Assembly (NCBI RefSeq): GCF_020536995.1
Contig: NC_068364.1
Location: forward strand, 51,707,222 to 51,771,221
Direction: 5' to 3'
Source: Dreissena polymorpha
Lineage: Eukaryota > Mollusca > Bivalvia > Myida > Dreissenidae
DNA length: 64,000 bases
Shown here: in pieces, positions 12,490 through 25,439 of the stretch
Layout of the letters: every line of letters starts with the position of its first letter
Position numbering within the stretch: position 1 is the stretch's first letter
Notes under the pieces: model-generated
What the model saw: the letters and a program-made list of their open reading frames with translations, nothing else
What the model was told of the DNA's origin: nothing
The model's database searches: none
Position numbers and translations under genes: made by a program

Positions 12490-12953
12490 ATTCATGAAAA
12501 CCTAGGTTCTCATTTGAAAATTTGGGTTCTTGAAGCCATTCGCAATCTTCCAGCGAGAACCTAGGTTCTCATGACAACCTAGGTTTTCAAATGAGAATCA
12601 AGGTTCTCATGTAAACCTAAGTTCTCATTTGAAAACTTGGGTTCTAGAAGCCATGTGCAATTTTCAAGCGAGAACCTAGGTTCTCATGAGAAACCTAGTT
12701 TCTTGGGATTAGGCGTCGAACCGCAAAAAACTAGGTTTCTAATGAGAACCTAGGTTCTCATTCTGATAACCTAATTTCTCATGAGAACCTAGGTTTTCAA
12801 ATGAGAACCAAGGTTCTCATGAAAACCTAGGTTCTCATTTAAAAACTTGGGTTCTTGAAGCCATGTGCAATCTTCAAGCGAGAACCTAGGTTACCTAGGT
12901 TCTCATAAGAAACCTAGTTTCTTGGGATTTTGCGTCGAACCGCTTGCCATACT
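12490..12953. repeat. palindrome-rich CCTAGG repeat, two main units
   Basis: The 16-base perfect palindrome GAGAACCTAGGTTCTC and variants with CCTAGG centres recur many times. They are arranged in two direct units of about 150-160 bases (about 12580-12727 and 12792-12953), each ending in CTTGGGATTxxGCGTCGAACCGC. Half-units such as CAAATGAGAA and TTCTCATTTG alternate, so the whole region can fold into many hairpins. No coding capacity is seen. Confidence 0.8.
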
Positions 12954-13400
12954 CAGCATCACATTATAAACACATGTATTAAACATGTGTTCCCAAAGTA
13001 TTTATATTGATACCAGTAGACATTTTAGAGAAAAAAAATTGTTTTATTTTTATTTTCATCATGTAAATACACATTCGTTATATTTCATATTATAACGGTA
13101 GCTTCATCATAAATATGCACGCTTTGTACCACTTGAACAACCTAACGTCGTAAATCAAATCAAATATTCCTCTTAGCAAACAATCTAGAGCAACAGACTA
13201 AACAGCTTCGATGCATATTAAATTATTGTGTTTATTTTCATTTGAGAGTAAGTTGTAATATTATGAGTACATTAGGTTAAGATCGTGCGATTTTGTTTTT
13301 CAAGGCTGCATTTGATATTGTTTTGAATTTTACTCCAATGATTTATATTCTTTGTTAAAAACGCAAACCTGTTGTTTAGTTCAAGTGCAATCTCGATGTA

Positions 13401-14569
13401 TTAACAGTTCTCCCAAATCCACCAAATGATATAATTAACGATATAAAATCAGCAATATTAAATTTCATATGGGACGGTAAACCTGATAAAATAAAACGAA
13501 CTCAATTAATTTAATCTGTAGAAAATGGAGGTATCCAATTAACGAACATTGACTCATTCAATGCAATCAAATGCAGCTGGGTTAAAAGATACCTAGATAA
13601 TACCAATACGAGTAAATGGAAATTATTCTACCAGAAAATCCTAAAAAAATATGGTGACTCCTTACTTTTTGAATGTTACATCAGCAATACTATCTTACAT
13701 GAAATTGCAAACGAAAACATATTTCTAGCTGATGTTCTATCAGCATGGAGTGATGTCACTCATAACCTAGAAACCAAAACCAACAGTAAAACAGTTTTAT
13801 GGATCAATAAAGACATAACTTCAAACAATAAGACGTTTTTCTATAAAGATTGGTTTGAACGAAGCATTAAATATGTCGACCAATTATATGACTACAGAAT
13901 TAAAGATTTCCACTCTTTTGATGATATATGCTACATGTACGGAATACCTTCAAATAATTTTCTGAAGTACTACCCACTAATCAAAAGTATACCTATACAT
14001 ATTAAATCTGAAATCAATACAAATAATACACCATGTACTCAAACAACATTCGTAGAAAACATACTTGGAAGAAAAAGAAAAAAATAATAAATATTTTTCA
14101 AACTACAAATTAAAAACCCTACAGAAAACTCCAAAATCCAAAATAAATGGCAAGTCCTTTTCGGAGAACATGAACTTAATTGGAAACACATATTTACCAT
14201 GCCATATAAAGCAACTATTGAAAGCACACTGAGAAGTTTTCAATATAAATACATCCATAGAATTATAGCTACAAATAAATGCAAATTATCTAACTCAAAT
14301 CTGTGTGACTTCTGCGGTGAAAACATTGAAACTATAGAACATCTTTTTGGGGAGTGCAAACACATCCAGCCTATTTGGAATCAATTAATATCTTTTCTTG
14401 AACAACAGCAACTAAACGTCAAACTATCTTTCTTAAATGTAAGTTTCGGAATTAACTCATTGAAATCAATAGACTATAATAATATTGTGAATTTTATTCT
14501 TATATTGATGAAATATTTTATCTTTAACATAAAGTACAAAAAACAAGTACCAAATTTTAATTGTTTTGT
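13401..14569 (+). mobile_element. 5'-truncated LINE, C-terminal part of ORF2 (L1/Tx1-like)
   Basis: One frame (codons starting at 13401) runs for about 390 codons and reads as the C-terminal end of a non-LTR retrotransposon ORF2. Landmarks are LNFIWDGKPDKIKR, then GGIQLTNIDSFNAIKCSWVK, a FFYKDWFE block near 13840-13860, FQYKYIHRI near 14240, and a zinc-knuckle-like CDFCGENIETIEHLFGEC near 14310-14360. That order is typical of L1/Tx1-type LINEs beyond the reverse-transcriptase domain. Stops lie at 13512, 14085 and 14088, so it is dead. The reverse transcriptase and endonuclease domains are missing (5' truncation). The frame runs directly into the 12-bp array beside it without any 3' UTR or A-tail. 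Confidence 0.85.
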
Positions 14570-15580
14570 GATGACCGGTATGACGACCAGTACGATGACC
14601 AGTATGATGACCAGTATGATGATCAGTACGATGACCAGTATAATTACCAGTTTGATTAACAGTACGATGACCAGTATGATGACCAGTATGTCAACCAGTA
14701 CGATGACCAGTATGATGACAAGTATGATGACCAGTACGATGACCAGTATAATTACCAGTATGATTACCAGTACGATGACCAGTATGATGACCAGTATAAT
14801 GACCAGTATGATGACCAGTATGATGACCAGTACGATGACCAGTATAATTACCAGTTTGATTACCAGTACGATGACCAGTATAATGACCAGTATGACGACC
14901 AGTACGATGACCAGTATGACGACCAGTACGATGACCAGTATGATGACCAGTATGATGACCAGTATGATGACCAGTATAATTATCAGTATGATTACCAGTA
15001 CGATGAGCAGTATGATGACCAGTATATTGACCAGTATGATGACCAGTATGATGACCAGTACGATGACCAGTTTTATTACCAGTATGATTACCAGTACGAT
15101 GACCAGTGTGAATAACAGTATGACGACCAGTACGATGACCAGTATGATGACCAGTATGATAACCAGTACGATGACAAGTATAATTACCAGTTTGATTACC
15201 AGTACGATGACCAGTATGATGACCAGTATGACGACCAGTACGATGACCAGTATGATGACCAATACGATGACCACTTTAATTACCAGTATGATTACCAGTA
15301 CGATGACCAGTATGATGACCAGTATGACGACCAATACGATGACCCGTATGATGACCAGAACGATGACCATTATGATGTACAGTATGATTACCAATATGAT
15401 GACAAGTACGATGACCAGTACGATGGACAGTATGATGTCCAGTATGATAACCGTTATGATGACCAGTACGATGACCAGTACGATTACCAGTACGATGACC
15501 AGTACGATGGCCAGTATGATGATGACCAGTATGATGACCAATATGATGATGACCAATATGATGACCAGTACGATGGCCAT
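14570..15580. repeat. 12-bp minisatellite, array 1
   Basis: About 80 units of GATGACCAGTAY, with occasional 15-base units carrying an extra GAT. Because 12 is a multiple of three, frames stay open on both strands: DDQY or MTST/MTSM on plus, VIILVIVL-type on minus. These are by-products of the period. A second array of the same unit starts at 16399. Confidence 0.95.
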
Positions 15581-16398
15581 GTAACCCTACGACTTAATGT
15601 CTTTGAGTAATTGGGTTCTTCTAATCTCTTGAAACGGGATTAATAAATAAAAGAAGTCGTTCCTTTTAGATAAACTTGTATTTTTATTATAAAATGTCTT
15701 CCATTCAACATATCAAAAATAAATGTTTGATTGATCGTATAGTGGTAATCAGTTCTTTTAATTCATAACAGTCACAATTCCAGTTTCTTAGATATAGGAT
15801 ATGCTCATCTATATTTATCAGTTATCGTAACAGTCACAACTCCTGTAATATATATTTATAAGATATGTTATTTTATGTCTTTCACAAGTCCAATTAAATA
15901 TACATATTCCGTAATATATCTTAATAAAAGAAAGAGACGTGTTACGAAAAGCGAAACTGTATAATCCAAGTTTTCTCTGCACTCCCTTGACGCTAATTGG
16001 GAATAACTTGCAGTTTTCTCGAAAGAATGCGCGCCTAGTATGGAAAAACGTCGAGTTTATATACCGACTGATCACATTTTGCTACAACGTGAGTTTTGCA
16101 CATCTGGTTTTAGATAGTAAACAAAACTTTTAATCATCTTGTCAAATTGTTTCTATATTAGTTTAAAATGTAAATAAAGCTTTCAATCATTTTGTCTGAT
16201 TTGTCGAAATTCGCCTCCCAACCCTGTGTTCAGGCAGTTAGGGAATAATTAACATCGCAATTAAAATGCTTTGACCGATGCTGTGACCAACAAATAACCA
16301 TTTGTTCGGTGACTTGAACTTTCATAAATGTGGCAGACGTTCAGTAGTTTAAAGCTATCTTGTAGCTTTCTAGTTCACTGCGTGGACAATAGTGTCAC
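15581..16398. other. unique spacer between two 12-bp arrays
   Basis: AT-rich single-copy DNA with no recognised gene. A 64-codon open stretch (15939-16133) has no recognisable domain. It may be an insertion that split one array, or the original flank between two expansions. Confidence 0.5.
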
Positions 16399-17430
16399 AG
16401 GCCATCGTGATGAACTGTACGATGACCAATATGATGACCAGAACGATGACCATCGTGATGACCAGTACGATGACCAATATGATGACCAGTACGATGGCCA
16501 TCGTAATGACCAGTACGATGATCAATATGATGATTACCAGTACGATGGTCATCGTGATGACCAGTATGATGACCAGTATAGTGACCAGTACGATAACCAG
16601 TATGATGATGACCAGTATGATGACCAATATGATGATAACCAATATGATTACCAGTACGATGGTCATCGTGATGACCAGTACGATGACCAATATGATGACC
16701 AGTACGATGACCAATATGATGACCAGTACTATGGCTAATGTGATGACCAGTTCGATGACCAGTATGATGATGACCAGTACGATGACCAATATGATGACCA
16801 GAATAATGGCCTGATTGATGGCCAGTGAGATGACCAGAGTAAGGAACACAGTGATGACCAGAGTGGTGACCATGTTGATGACGATAGTGTTGACCTTTAT
16901 GATAACCAGTATGATGCCAATTGTGATGACCAACATGATGACCTATATCATGACAAAATAAATGACAAGTATGATTACCAGTATGATGACCGGAAAGATG
17001 ATGGCCAAAGTGAAGACCATTATTCTTACCAGTTTGATGACCAGTATTATTATCGGTATAATGAGAAGAATGATAGCCAGTATTCTAACTAGTGTACCAC
17101 TATGATGAGTGATGAGCGTATTGATGACAATATTTATAACCAGTTTGATGCTCAGTATGAAGACCAGAGGGAAACAACCATAATACAGGCAAGTATTATG
17201 ATCAGTATGCGGACCCGGATAATGACCAGAATGATGACCTGAAAATAACCATTATTATTACCAGTATGATAACCAGGTTGATTGTCATAGTAATGACCAG
17301 CGTGATGATCAGACTAATGACCAGTTTGATGACCAGTTTGATGTAAAAGGATATGAACTTATTGATTACCAGTAAGATGACCAGAGTAATGACCACTATG
17401 ATGACCGGTATGATAACCAGTAGGGTAATA
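16399..17430. repeat. 12-bp minisatellite, array 2 with decaying right edge
   Basis: Same GATGACCAGTAY unit as array 1, here mixed with GATGGCCATCGT and GATGACCATCGT variants that form 24-36 base higher-order blocks. Units are regular to about 16810, then degrade step by step to 17430 (GATGACCAGAGT, GATGACCGGTAT and so on). This is the usual look of an array edge no longer homogenised. Confidence 0.92.
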
Positions 17431-17454
17431 ATCAGTTAAGGTCACATTCTACAT

Positions 17455-19475
17455 TATCGTCTCGATATCACACTTAAACACAATGCATAGATCTAACCCT
17501 CCCATATTAAATTGAAACCACACTTATACACAATGCGCGTAAAGACCACACCTTACCGTATTGTTTCGATACCACATTTACACGTAATGCAATTGAAGAC
17601 CACACTTTACCTTATTGTTTCGATACCACATTTACACATAATGCAAGTGAATACCACACTTTACCATATTGTCTCGATACCACATTTACACATAGTGCAA
17701 GTGAAGACCACACCTTATCTTATTGTTTCGATACAACATTTACACATAATGCAAGTGGAGACCACACCTACCTTATTGTTTCGATACCACATTTACACAT
17801 AAAGCAAGTGAAGACGACACCTTACCGTATTGTCTCGATACCACATTTACACATAATGTAAGTAAAGACCACACTTTACCATATTGTCTCGATGCCATAT
17901 TTACACATAATGCAAGTGAAGATCACACCTTACCTAATTGTCTCGATACAACATTTACATATAATGCAAGTGAAGACCACACCTTACCTTATTGTTTCGA
18001 TACCACATTTACACAAAATGTAAGTGAAGACCACATTTTACCTTATTGTTTCGATACAACATTTACATATTGTGCAAGTGAATAACAAACTGTACCATAT
18101 TGTCTCGATACCATATTTACACATAATGCAAGTGAATACCACACCTTACCGTATTGTTTCAATACCACATGTATACATAATGCAAGTGAAGACCACACCT
18201 TACCTTGTTGTTTCGATACCACATTTACATATAATGCAAGTGAAGACCACACCTTACCTTATTGTTTCGATACCACATTTACATATAATGCAAGTGAAGA
18301 CCACACTGTACCATATTGTATCGATACCACATTTACACATAATGCAAGTGAAGACCACACCTTACCTTATTGTTTCGATACCACATTTACACATAATGCA
18401 AGTGAAGACCACACCTTGTCTTATTGTTTCGATACCACATTTACACATAATGCAAATGAAGACCACACCTTACCTTGTTGTTTCGATAACACATTTACAC
18501 ATAATGCAAGTGAAGACCACACCTTTCCCTGTTGTTTCTATACCACATTTACACATAATGCAAGTGAATACCACACTTTACCATATTGTCTCGATACCAC
18601 ATTTACACATAGTGCAAGTGAAGACCACACCTTATCTTATTGTTTCGATACCACATTTACACATAATGCAAGTGGAGACCACACCTACCTTATTGTTTCT
18701 ATACCGCATTTACACATAAAGCAAGTAAAGACCACACCTTACCTTGTTGTTTTGATACCACATTTATACATAATGCAAGTGAAGACCACACCTTACCTTA
18801 TTGTTTCGATACCTTATTTACACATAATGCAAGTGAAGACCACACCTTACCTTGTTGTTTTGATATAACATTAACACATAATGCAAGTGAATACCACACC
18901 TAACCTTGTTGTTTCGATACCACATTAACACATAATGCAAGTGAATACCACACTTTACCATATTGTTTCGATACCACATTAACACATAATGCAAGTGAAG
19001 GCCACACCTTACCTTATTGTTTCGATACCACATTTACACATAATGTAAGTAAAACCACACTTTACCATATTGTCTCGATGCCATATTTACACATAATGCA
19101 AGTGAAGATCACACCTTACCTAATTGTCTCGATACAACATTTACATATAATGCAAGTGAAGACCACACCTTACCTTATTGTTTCGATACCACATTTACAC
19201 AAAATGCAAGTGAAGACCACATTTTACCTTATTGTTTCGATACCACATCTACACATAATGCAAGTAAAGACCACACCTTACCTTGTTGTTTCAATACCAC
19301 ATTTACACATAATGATAGTGAAGACCACGCCTTACCTAATTATCTTGACACAACATTTTCATATAATGCAAGTGACGACCACACCTTACCTTATTTTCTC
19401 GATACCACATTTACACATAATGCAAGTGAAGACCGCATCTGACGGTATTTTCTCGATACAACACTTACACTAGAC
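17455..19475. repeat. 54-bp minisatellite with higher-order structure
   Basis: About 37 units of a 54-base repeat (CACCTTACCTTATTGTTTCG, then ATACCACATTTACACATAAT, then GCAAGTGAAGAC). Variant blocks recur in order at long range. A three-unit block near 17640-17815 recurs near 18558-18735 (918 bases, 17 units). A four-unit block near 17854-18050 recurs near 19041-19235 (about 1187 bases, 22 units). The period is a multiple of three, so two frames are open through most of it. There are no spacers, so it is not CRISPR. Confidence 0.95.
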
Positions 19476-19680
19476 TACACTATGCTTACCTGGACTAAAC
19501 TACACAAAACTACACTAGACTAGACTTGACTTAACTGTTCTAGTCTATTATACACTGCACTACACTCTGCTACACTCTACTGGACTTGGCTGCACTGGAC
19601 TGCAACGGATTGCACTGGGCTGCACTGGAAAGCACTGGACTGCACTGGACTGCAATGCACTAGATTATACCAGACTATGG
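19476..19680. repeat. degenerate ~10-bp repeat
   Basis: A transition zone of loosely repeated CTRCACTGGA / CTAGACTACA motifs between the 54-bp and 15-bp arrays. Period is about 10, with low fidelity. Confidence 0.7.
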
Positions 19681-19739
19681 AAGAATAAAATTTGACAAGA
19701 ACAAGAACGTAAACCTGAACAGAATACACCAATCATCTA

Positions 19740-22700
19740 CATCACAACTGTCAAAATCACACCACAACACTAGCCCCCACCACACCACTATACACCTTTA
19801 TACATCACACCACTCTACACCACACCACTATACACCACACCACTTTACACCATACATGTCACCACCACACAACTCCACTTGCCACCAGAATACTCTACAC
19901 TACACCACTCTACACCACACTACTCTAAACTGCACCACTATACACTGCAAAACTCTATACCACATCACTCCAAAACACACCACTCTACACCACACCACAC
20001 AACTCAACGCTGCAGCACTCCACACCACACTACTCTACACAACACAATGTTACACCACATAGCCTGCATCACACCACTCTACACCACACTATTTTTCACC
20101 ACACCACTCTACACCATATCACTCTACACCATACAACTCTACACCACAACACTACACTCTACACTTCACTACTCTACACCTCACCAATATGCAAAACACC
20201 AATTTAAACTACACCACTATACACCACACCACTCTTGACCACATCACATAACACAATTCACTTTTACACCAATCCACCACCATTATACACCACAGTACAC
20301 TACACCATATCACTCTACATCATACAACTCTACACCACAACGCTCTACACCGCACGACTCTACACATCACCACACCACTCTACACCACACTACTCTACAC
20401 CACACCACAACACTTAACTACAATACATTCTACACCAACCAATATACACCACATCACTCTACCTTGCTCCAATCTACACTACACCACTCCACTCTCCATC
20501 ACATAACTCTACTCCGCACCACTCTACACTACACCACTCTACGCCCTCCACTCTTCACAACACCACTCTACACCCCCCACTCTTCACAACACTACTCTAC
20601 CCAACACCATTCTAAACCACACCACTCTACACTACATCACTCTACACTACATCACTCTACACTACAACACTTTTCACAATACCAAGCTACACAACACCAC
20701 TCTACACTATACCATTCTACAACACACCACTCTACACTAAACCTGTCCACACTACATCACTCTATACCGCACCACTCTACTCAACACTACTCGACACTAC
20801 GCCAGTTTACACAACACCACTCTACACTGCACCACTCTAAACAACACCACTAAACACCTCACCATTTACACTGCACCACTATACACCATACCACTCTACA
20901 CCACTCCATTCTACATCACACCACTCTACACCGCACCATTCTAGGAAACACTACTCTACACAACACCTCCCGACTCTACACAATACTACTCTACACTACA
21001 TCACTCTACACAACACCAACCTACACCACACCACTCCACACCGAACCACTCTTTACCAAACATCTGTACACAACTCCACTCTCCACAACATTTCTCACCA
21101 CCAGACCTCTCAACACCACACCACAGTACACCACACCATTGTACACCACACACCTATACGCCACATCACTCTTAACCACACCACTTTACACCAAACTACT
21201 CTACACCACATACACAACCCTCCTAACAATAAACCAATTTACATCTAACCACTAATATTATCACACAAACCAACAAACACAATTCTACATCACAACACAC
21301 CACTCTGTGCCATTTCCATCACTGTTTACCCAAACAACGCTACATCCTGACACTCTCACACCACACTACTATACCTCAACACTAACTTGTCACACCACAC
21401 GACCTACACCGACACTATCTATCTTACACACACACTACTCTACACCACCTACTCTACACCACACTACTCTACACACCATGACTCCTATACACCACCCTAC
21501 TCTACCCCACACATTCTACTACACACCACACTTCTCTAACACCACACCACTCTACAGCCACGACTCTACACCAACACACTACGCGACAACACACTACTCT
21601 AACACTAACCTACTCTACCCCACTACTCTACTACCCACCCTTCTCTAAAGGACACTACTCTACAACCACACTACTCTACCCCACTACTCTCGACACCACA
21701 CTACGCTACACACACTACTCTACACTACACTACGCTACACCATACTACTCTACAACACACGATTCTACACCACATTACTCTACAACATACTACTCTACAC
21801 AACACTAATCTACAACACACTACTCTACAACACACTATACTACACCACACTACTCTACACCACACTACTCTACACCACACTACTCTACAACACACTACTC
21901 TACACCACACTACTCTACACCACACTATTCTACATCACACTACTCTACATCACACTACTCTACACTCACTAATCTACACCACACTATTCTACAACACTAT
22001 TCTACACAACACTACTCTACAACATACTACTCGACACAACACTACTCTACAACACACTACTCTACAACATACTACTCTACAACATACTACTATACACAAC
22101 ACTACTCTACAACACACTACTCTACAACACACTATTCTACACCATACTACTCTTCACCACACTACACTGCAACACACTACTCTACATCACATTACTGTAC
22201 ACCACACTACTGTACACCACACTACTCTACAACACACTACTCTACACCACACTACTGTACACCACACTACTGTACACCACACTTTTCTACACCACACTAC
22301 TCTACAACACACCTCTCTAAACACACTACTTTACAACACACTACTCTACACCACACTACTCTACACAACACTACTTTACAACACACTACTCTACAACACA
22401 CTAATCTACACCACACTACTCTACACCACACTACTCTACAACACACTACTCTACATCACACTACTCTACACCACACTACTCTACACCACACTACTCTACA
22501 TCACACTACTCTACACCACACTACTCTACAACACACTGCTCTACACCACACTACTCTACAACACACTTCTCTACAACACACTTCTTTACACCACACATCT
22601 CCACACCACACAACTCTACACCACTCTACTCTACACCACACTACTCTACACCACACTACTCTACAACACACTACTGTACACCAAACTACTCTACACCACA

Positions 22701-23050
22701 CTACTCTACACCACACTACTCTACAACACACTACTCTACATCACACTACTCTACACCACGCTACTCTACACCACACTACTCTACACCACACTACTCTACA
22801 ACACACTACTCTACAACACACTACTATACACCACACTACTCTACACCACTCTACTCTACACCACACTTCTCTACAACACACTACTCTACAACGCACTATT
22901 CTACAACACACTACTCTACACCACACTACTCTACAACACACTACTCTACATCCCACTTATCTACACCACACTACTATACAACACACTATTCTACAACACA
23001 CTACTCTACATCACACTACTCTACACCACACTACTCTACACCATAATATT
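19740..23050. repeat. 15-bp minisatellite, 3.3 kb, nearly G-free plus strand
   Basis: Over 200 units of CTCTACACCACACTA with drift. The left part (19740 to about 21300) is more degenerate; the right part (21700-23050) is the most regular. The plus strand is built almost only of A, C and T, an extreme strand asymmetry. Minus-strand frames reading CRVVW repeats are by-products of the 15-base period. Confidence 0.95.
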
Positions 23051-24170
23051 TTACATTTCACCATACTTAACAATATTTTACATTGCGATCGGCCATAAAC
23101 GCAACAGTTTGCCACTTGTTATATCTCTGAGATACAGTCTTCGATTCTATGTGATGCGTGTTGTACGGTTCCAGAATATGACTAGAAATTTACTTCTGTT
23201 CAGTTACAATAGTAGTCTGTCCAGTTAAAGTATTTCGCATACGTCTGCGATTGGTCTTATTAGACTGATTTGAGTTTGAATAGAGTGAAGAAAACTGCTG
23301 AAACCATAGATGAAATATAAAGGCAGACACATCATTTTCACATTAAATAATATTGTCTTGTCAAATTATTTCTGTTACTGTCTTACTGAAAAATTCAAAA
23401 CGGACAACATGCTATAGCAAAAGCATATCAGATTCGAATAATCAATTGATTTGACAAAAACAAAATTTGATAGAAACTACTCCAATAGTCTTAGTCTTTG
23501 TCGATACTATCCTCACCAATTAGTACATTTCTATACGAGGTTAAACATTATCCTAAATTAAACAATAAACAAAGTAAAAGGCATCCAAGGTATCGCATGG
23601 AGAGAATTTAAGACAATTAATTTTGTTTCCCGGAAGCATTTCGTTTGTATGTTATTTTAATTTGAAAAAAAAAGAAGAAACTATGTCTACAATGTTTATT
23701 TAATTAACATGCATTTAATTAGGGCTGCTTAGTTAAGCCCAATACACATGCCATTTGACTGTTCAAAGTCATTGTTCTATGTTTTACCATGCACTTGGAC
23801 AAGACTTAAATATGGCTACACATACAAACGGTAATGCGTATCTGATTTACAACAAAAATATATAGTCGATATGGTAATTAAAGAACTATTCACATAACAC
23901 CAATATACTTTATATTAACCATAATTCAACACTATCGCATGATCAACGTGTAGCATGTGTTACTTAGTCACAAAGTAAACGTCATTTCGCAAAACGATAT
24001 GTTCCATAACAATTTCCAACCCGATCAATCTATTTCGAAGAGTTGTATAAGATCGATTTCAAATTAATCTAACAGCTTGCCCAAACAACACAAATGGAGT
24101 ACATGTATATAAAATTGTACAACTCAAACTGAAACTTCATTTATAGCTAACTATAATCTGAAAAAATGCA
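23051..24170. other. AT-rich stretch, no supported gene
   Basis: Single-copy looking DNA between the minisatellite belt and a MITE. No gene, RNA or clear repeat seen. Confidence 0.45.
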
Positions 24171-24383
24171 AATGAGCCTCGCTCAGGTAAAATTTGGTTT
24201 AATGCATCTGCGTAAAATACTTTAAAGTGTCCGCACAGGCTTATCAGGGAAGACACTTTCTGCCTTACATTTGTAAATGAATTTTCGGCAAGCAGGGACT
24301 TCCTTTCAACGACAAATACAGACTACATCTGGGACGACACTTTTCGCAGATACATTATGTGCATTTTTACCACGGCAACGCTC
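24171..24383. mobile_element. foldback MITE of a family abundant in dreissenid genomes
   Basis: The left end (AATGAGCCTCGCTCAGG, then TTTAATGCATCTGCG) is a diverged inverted copy of the right end (CGCAGATACATTATGTGC, then CGGCAACGCTC). Inside are the family's paired motifs: TCCGCACAGGCTTATCAGGG, AGACACTTTCTGCC and, in inverse, TCTGGGACGACACTTTTCGC. I recognise this layout as a very common short element in Dreissena; that is recall, not a search. This copy is old and about 213 bp long. Confidence 0.75.
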
Positions 24384-25439
24384 AATTGAACACTGTGTTT
24401 ATTGTTAAACCCAATAAATAAGCACATAACACAAAACATAAAAAATCACAAAGAACGGATCCTAAATACACTATATGTCAAATAAATTGATTGCTATGCA
24501 AACGCGGGTTTGATTTTTTTTTGTAGATAAAAGTCAGATGCTGTCATAAACTGTTGATTTAAAAGACAAACAATGAATTAGCTCATACTGTCTTTAAGCT
24601 TGGTGTTTTAATAAAAACAAATGCAACCCTTTTCCAAATAAATTCACCTGATTCAAGTTTGTAATGCGCAATATGACACAAAGTCCTGTGATAACCACGG
24701 TTATGATTTGATGCAGCAAGATGCAATGGGCAAAGGTACAATCTTCCTCGGGGTTTAAGAGCGTGTGTTCTCTTTTTATTTGATTATATTGTTCTGTAAA
24801 CAAATCTATTGGACAACTGGACCATCTGAAAGTCATCCCTTTTACTCAATTCTTCACCAAGTCATTTTTTTTTTTGGCATTTTCTGATTTCCCTATTGCA
24901 CAAACATTAATTTTGTAGCGACAAAGTTGTAGAGGCACATCTATATTGATTCCATTACATTTAAAATGACATATGTTGTGCCAATGATAAATACAAAAAC
25001 CTATGCGTATCCTCATCAATATTCACCGAAGGTTGGCCTTAACAAATTATATTTTAACATAATGGCATGCCGATTGTCCACGTAAAATCGCGTGTTATCA
25101 TAGCATGTTGCAAATATTATTGCTAATGGATATTTAATGGAAGAAGATTGAACTTTCCATCTATTTGAAATACCGGTAATTAGTGTTACATAATGTTGTT
25201 TTGATGGATTTGAAATGTGATATATCAAAATAGTCAGTGAGTCAACTGTGCCGTCTGGTACAATAGCAACATTTGTTACAAAGATCTAATTTTCTGATTA
25301 TGATATTTCAGGAATACTCAAATGTAATTTCGATCATTAAGCCTGACGAACAACATATGTCGATACAATTAAAAGCCATATCATTAGTTAAATACGTTTA
25401 TATAAATTATATGTTGAGAAACATCTGTAAGCTCTATTT
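24384..25439. other. AT-rich stretch, no supported gene
   Basis: Open stretches at 24594-24836 and 25016-25228 (minus) have no recognised domain. No element ends seen. Confidence 0.4.

Noticed and set aside
14199-15584. 461-codon plus frame and 368-codon minus frame as proteins
   Set aside because: The first is the LINE tail plus a 12-base repeat; the second is the same repeat read backwards. Both follow from a period divisible by three.
16328-16738. 136-codon frame with a hydrophobic start and DDQY repeats as a secreted repeat protein
   Set aside because: The hydrophobic part is short and precedes an array that also occurs without it at 14570; other frames are open too.
18024-18719. 231-codon repeat frame (HLHIMQVKTT type)
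   Set aside because: A second frame of the same 54-base repeat is equally open; it is a minisatellite by-product.
17455-19475. CRISPR-like repeat array
   Set aside because: Units are contiguous with no unique spacers, and the DNA is animal.
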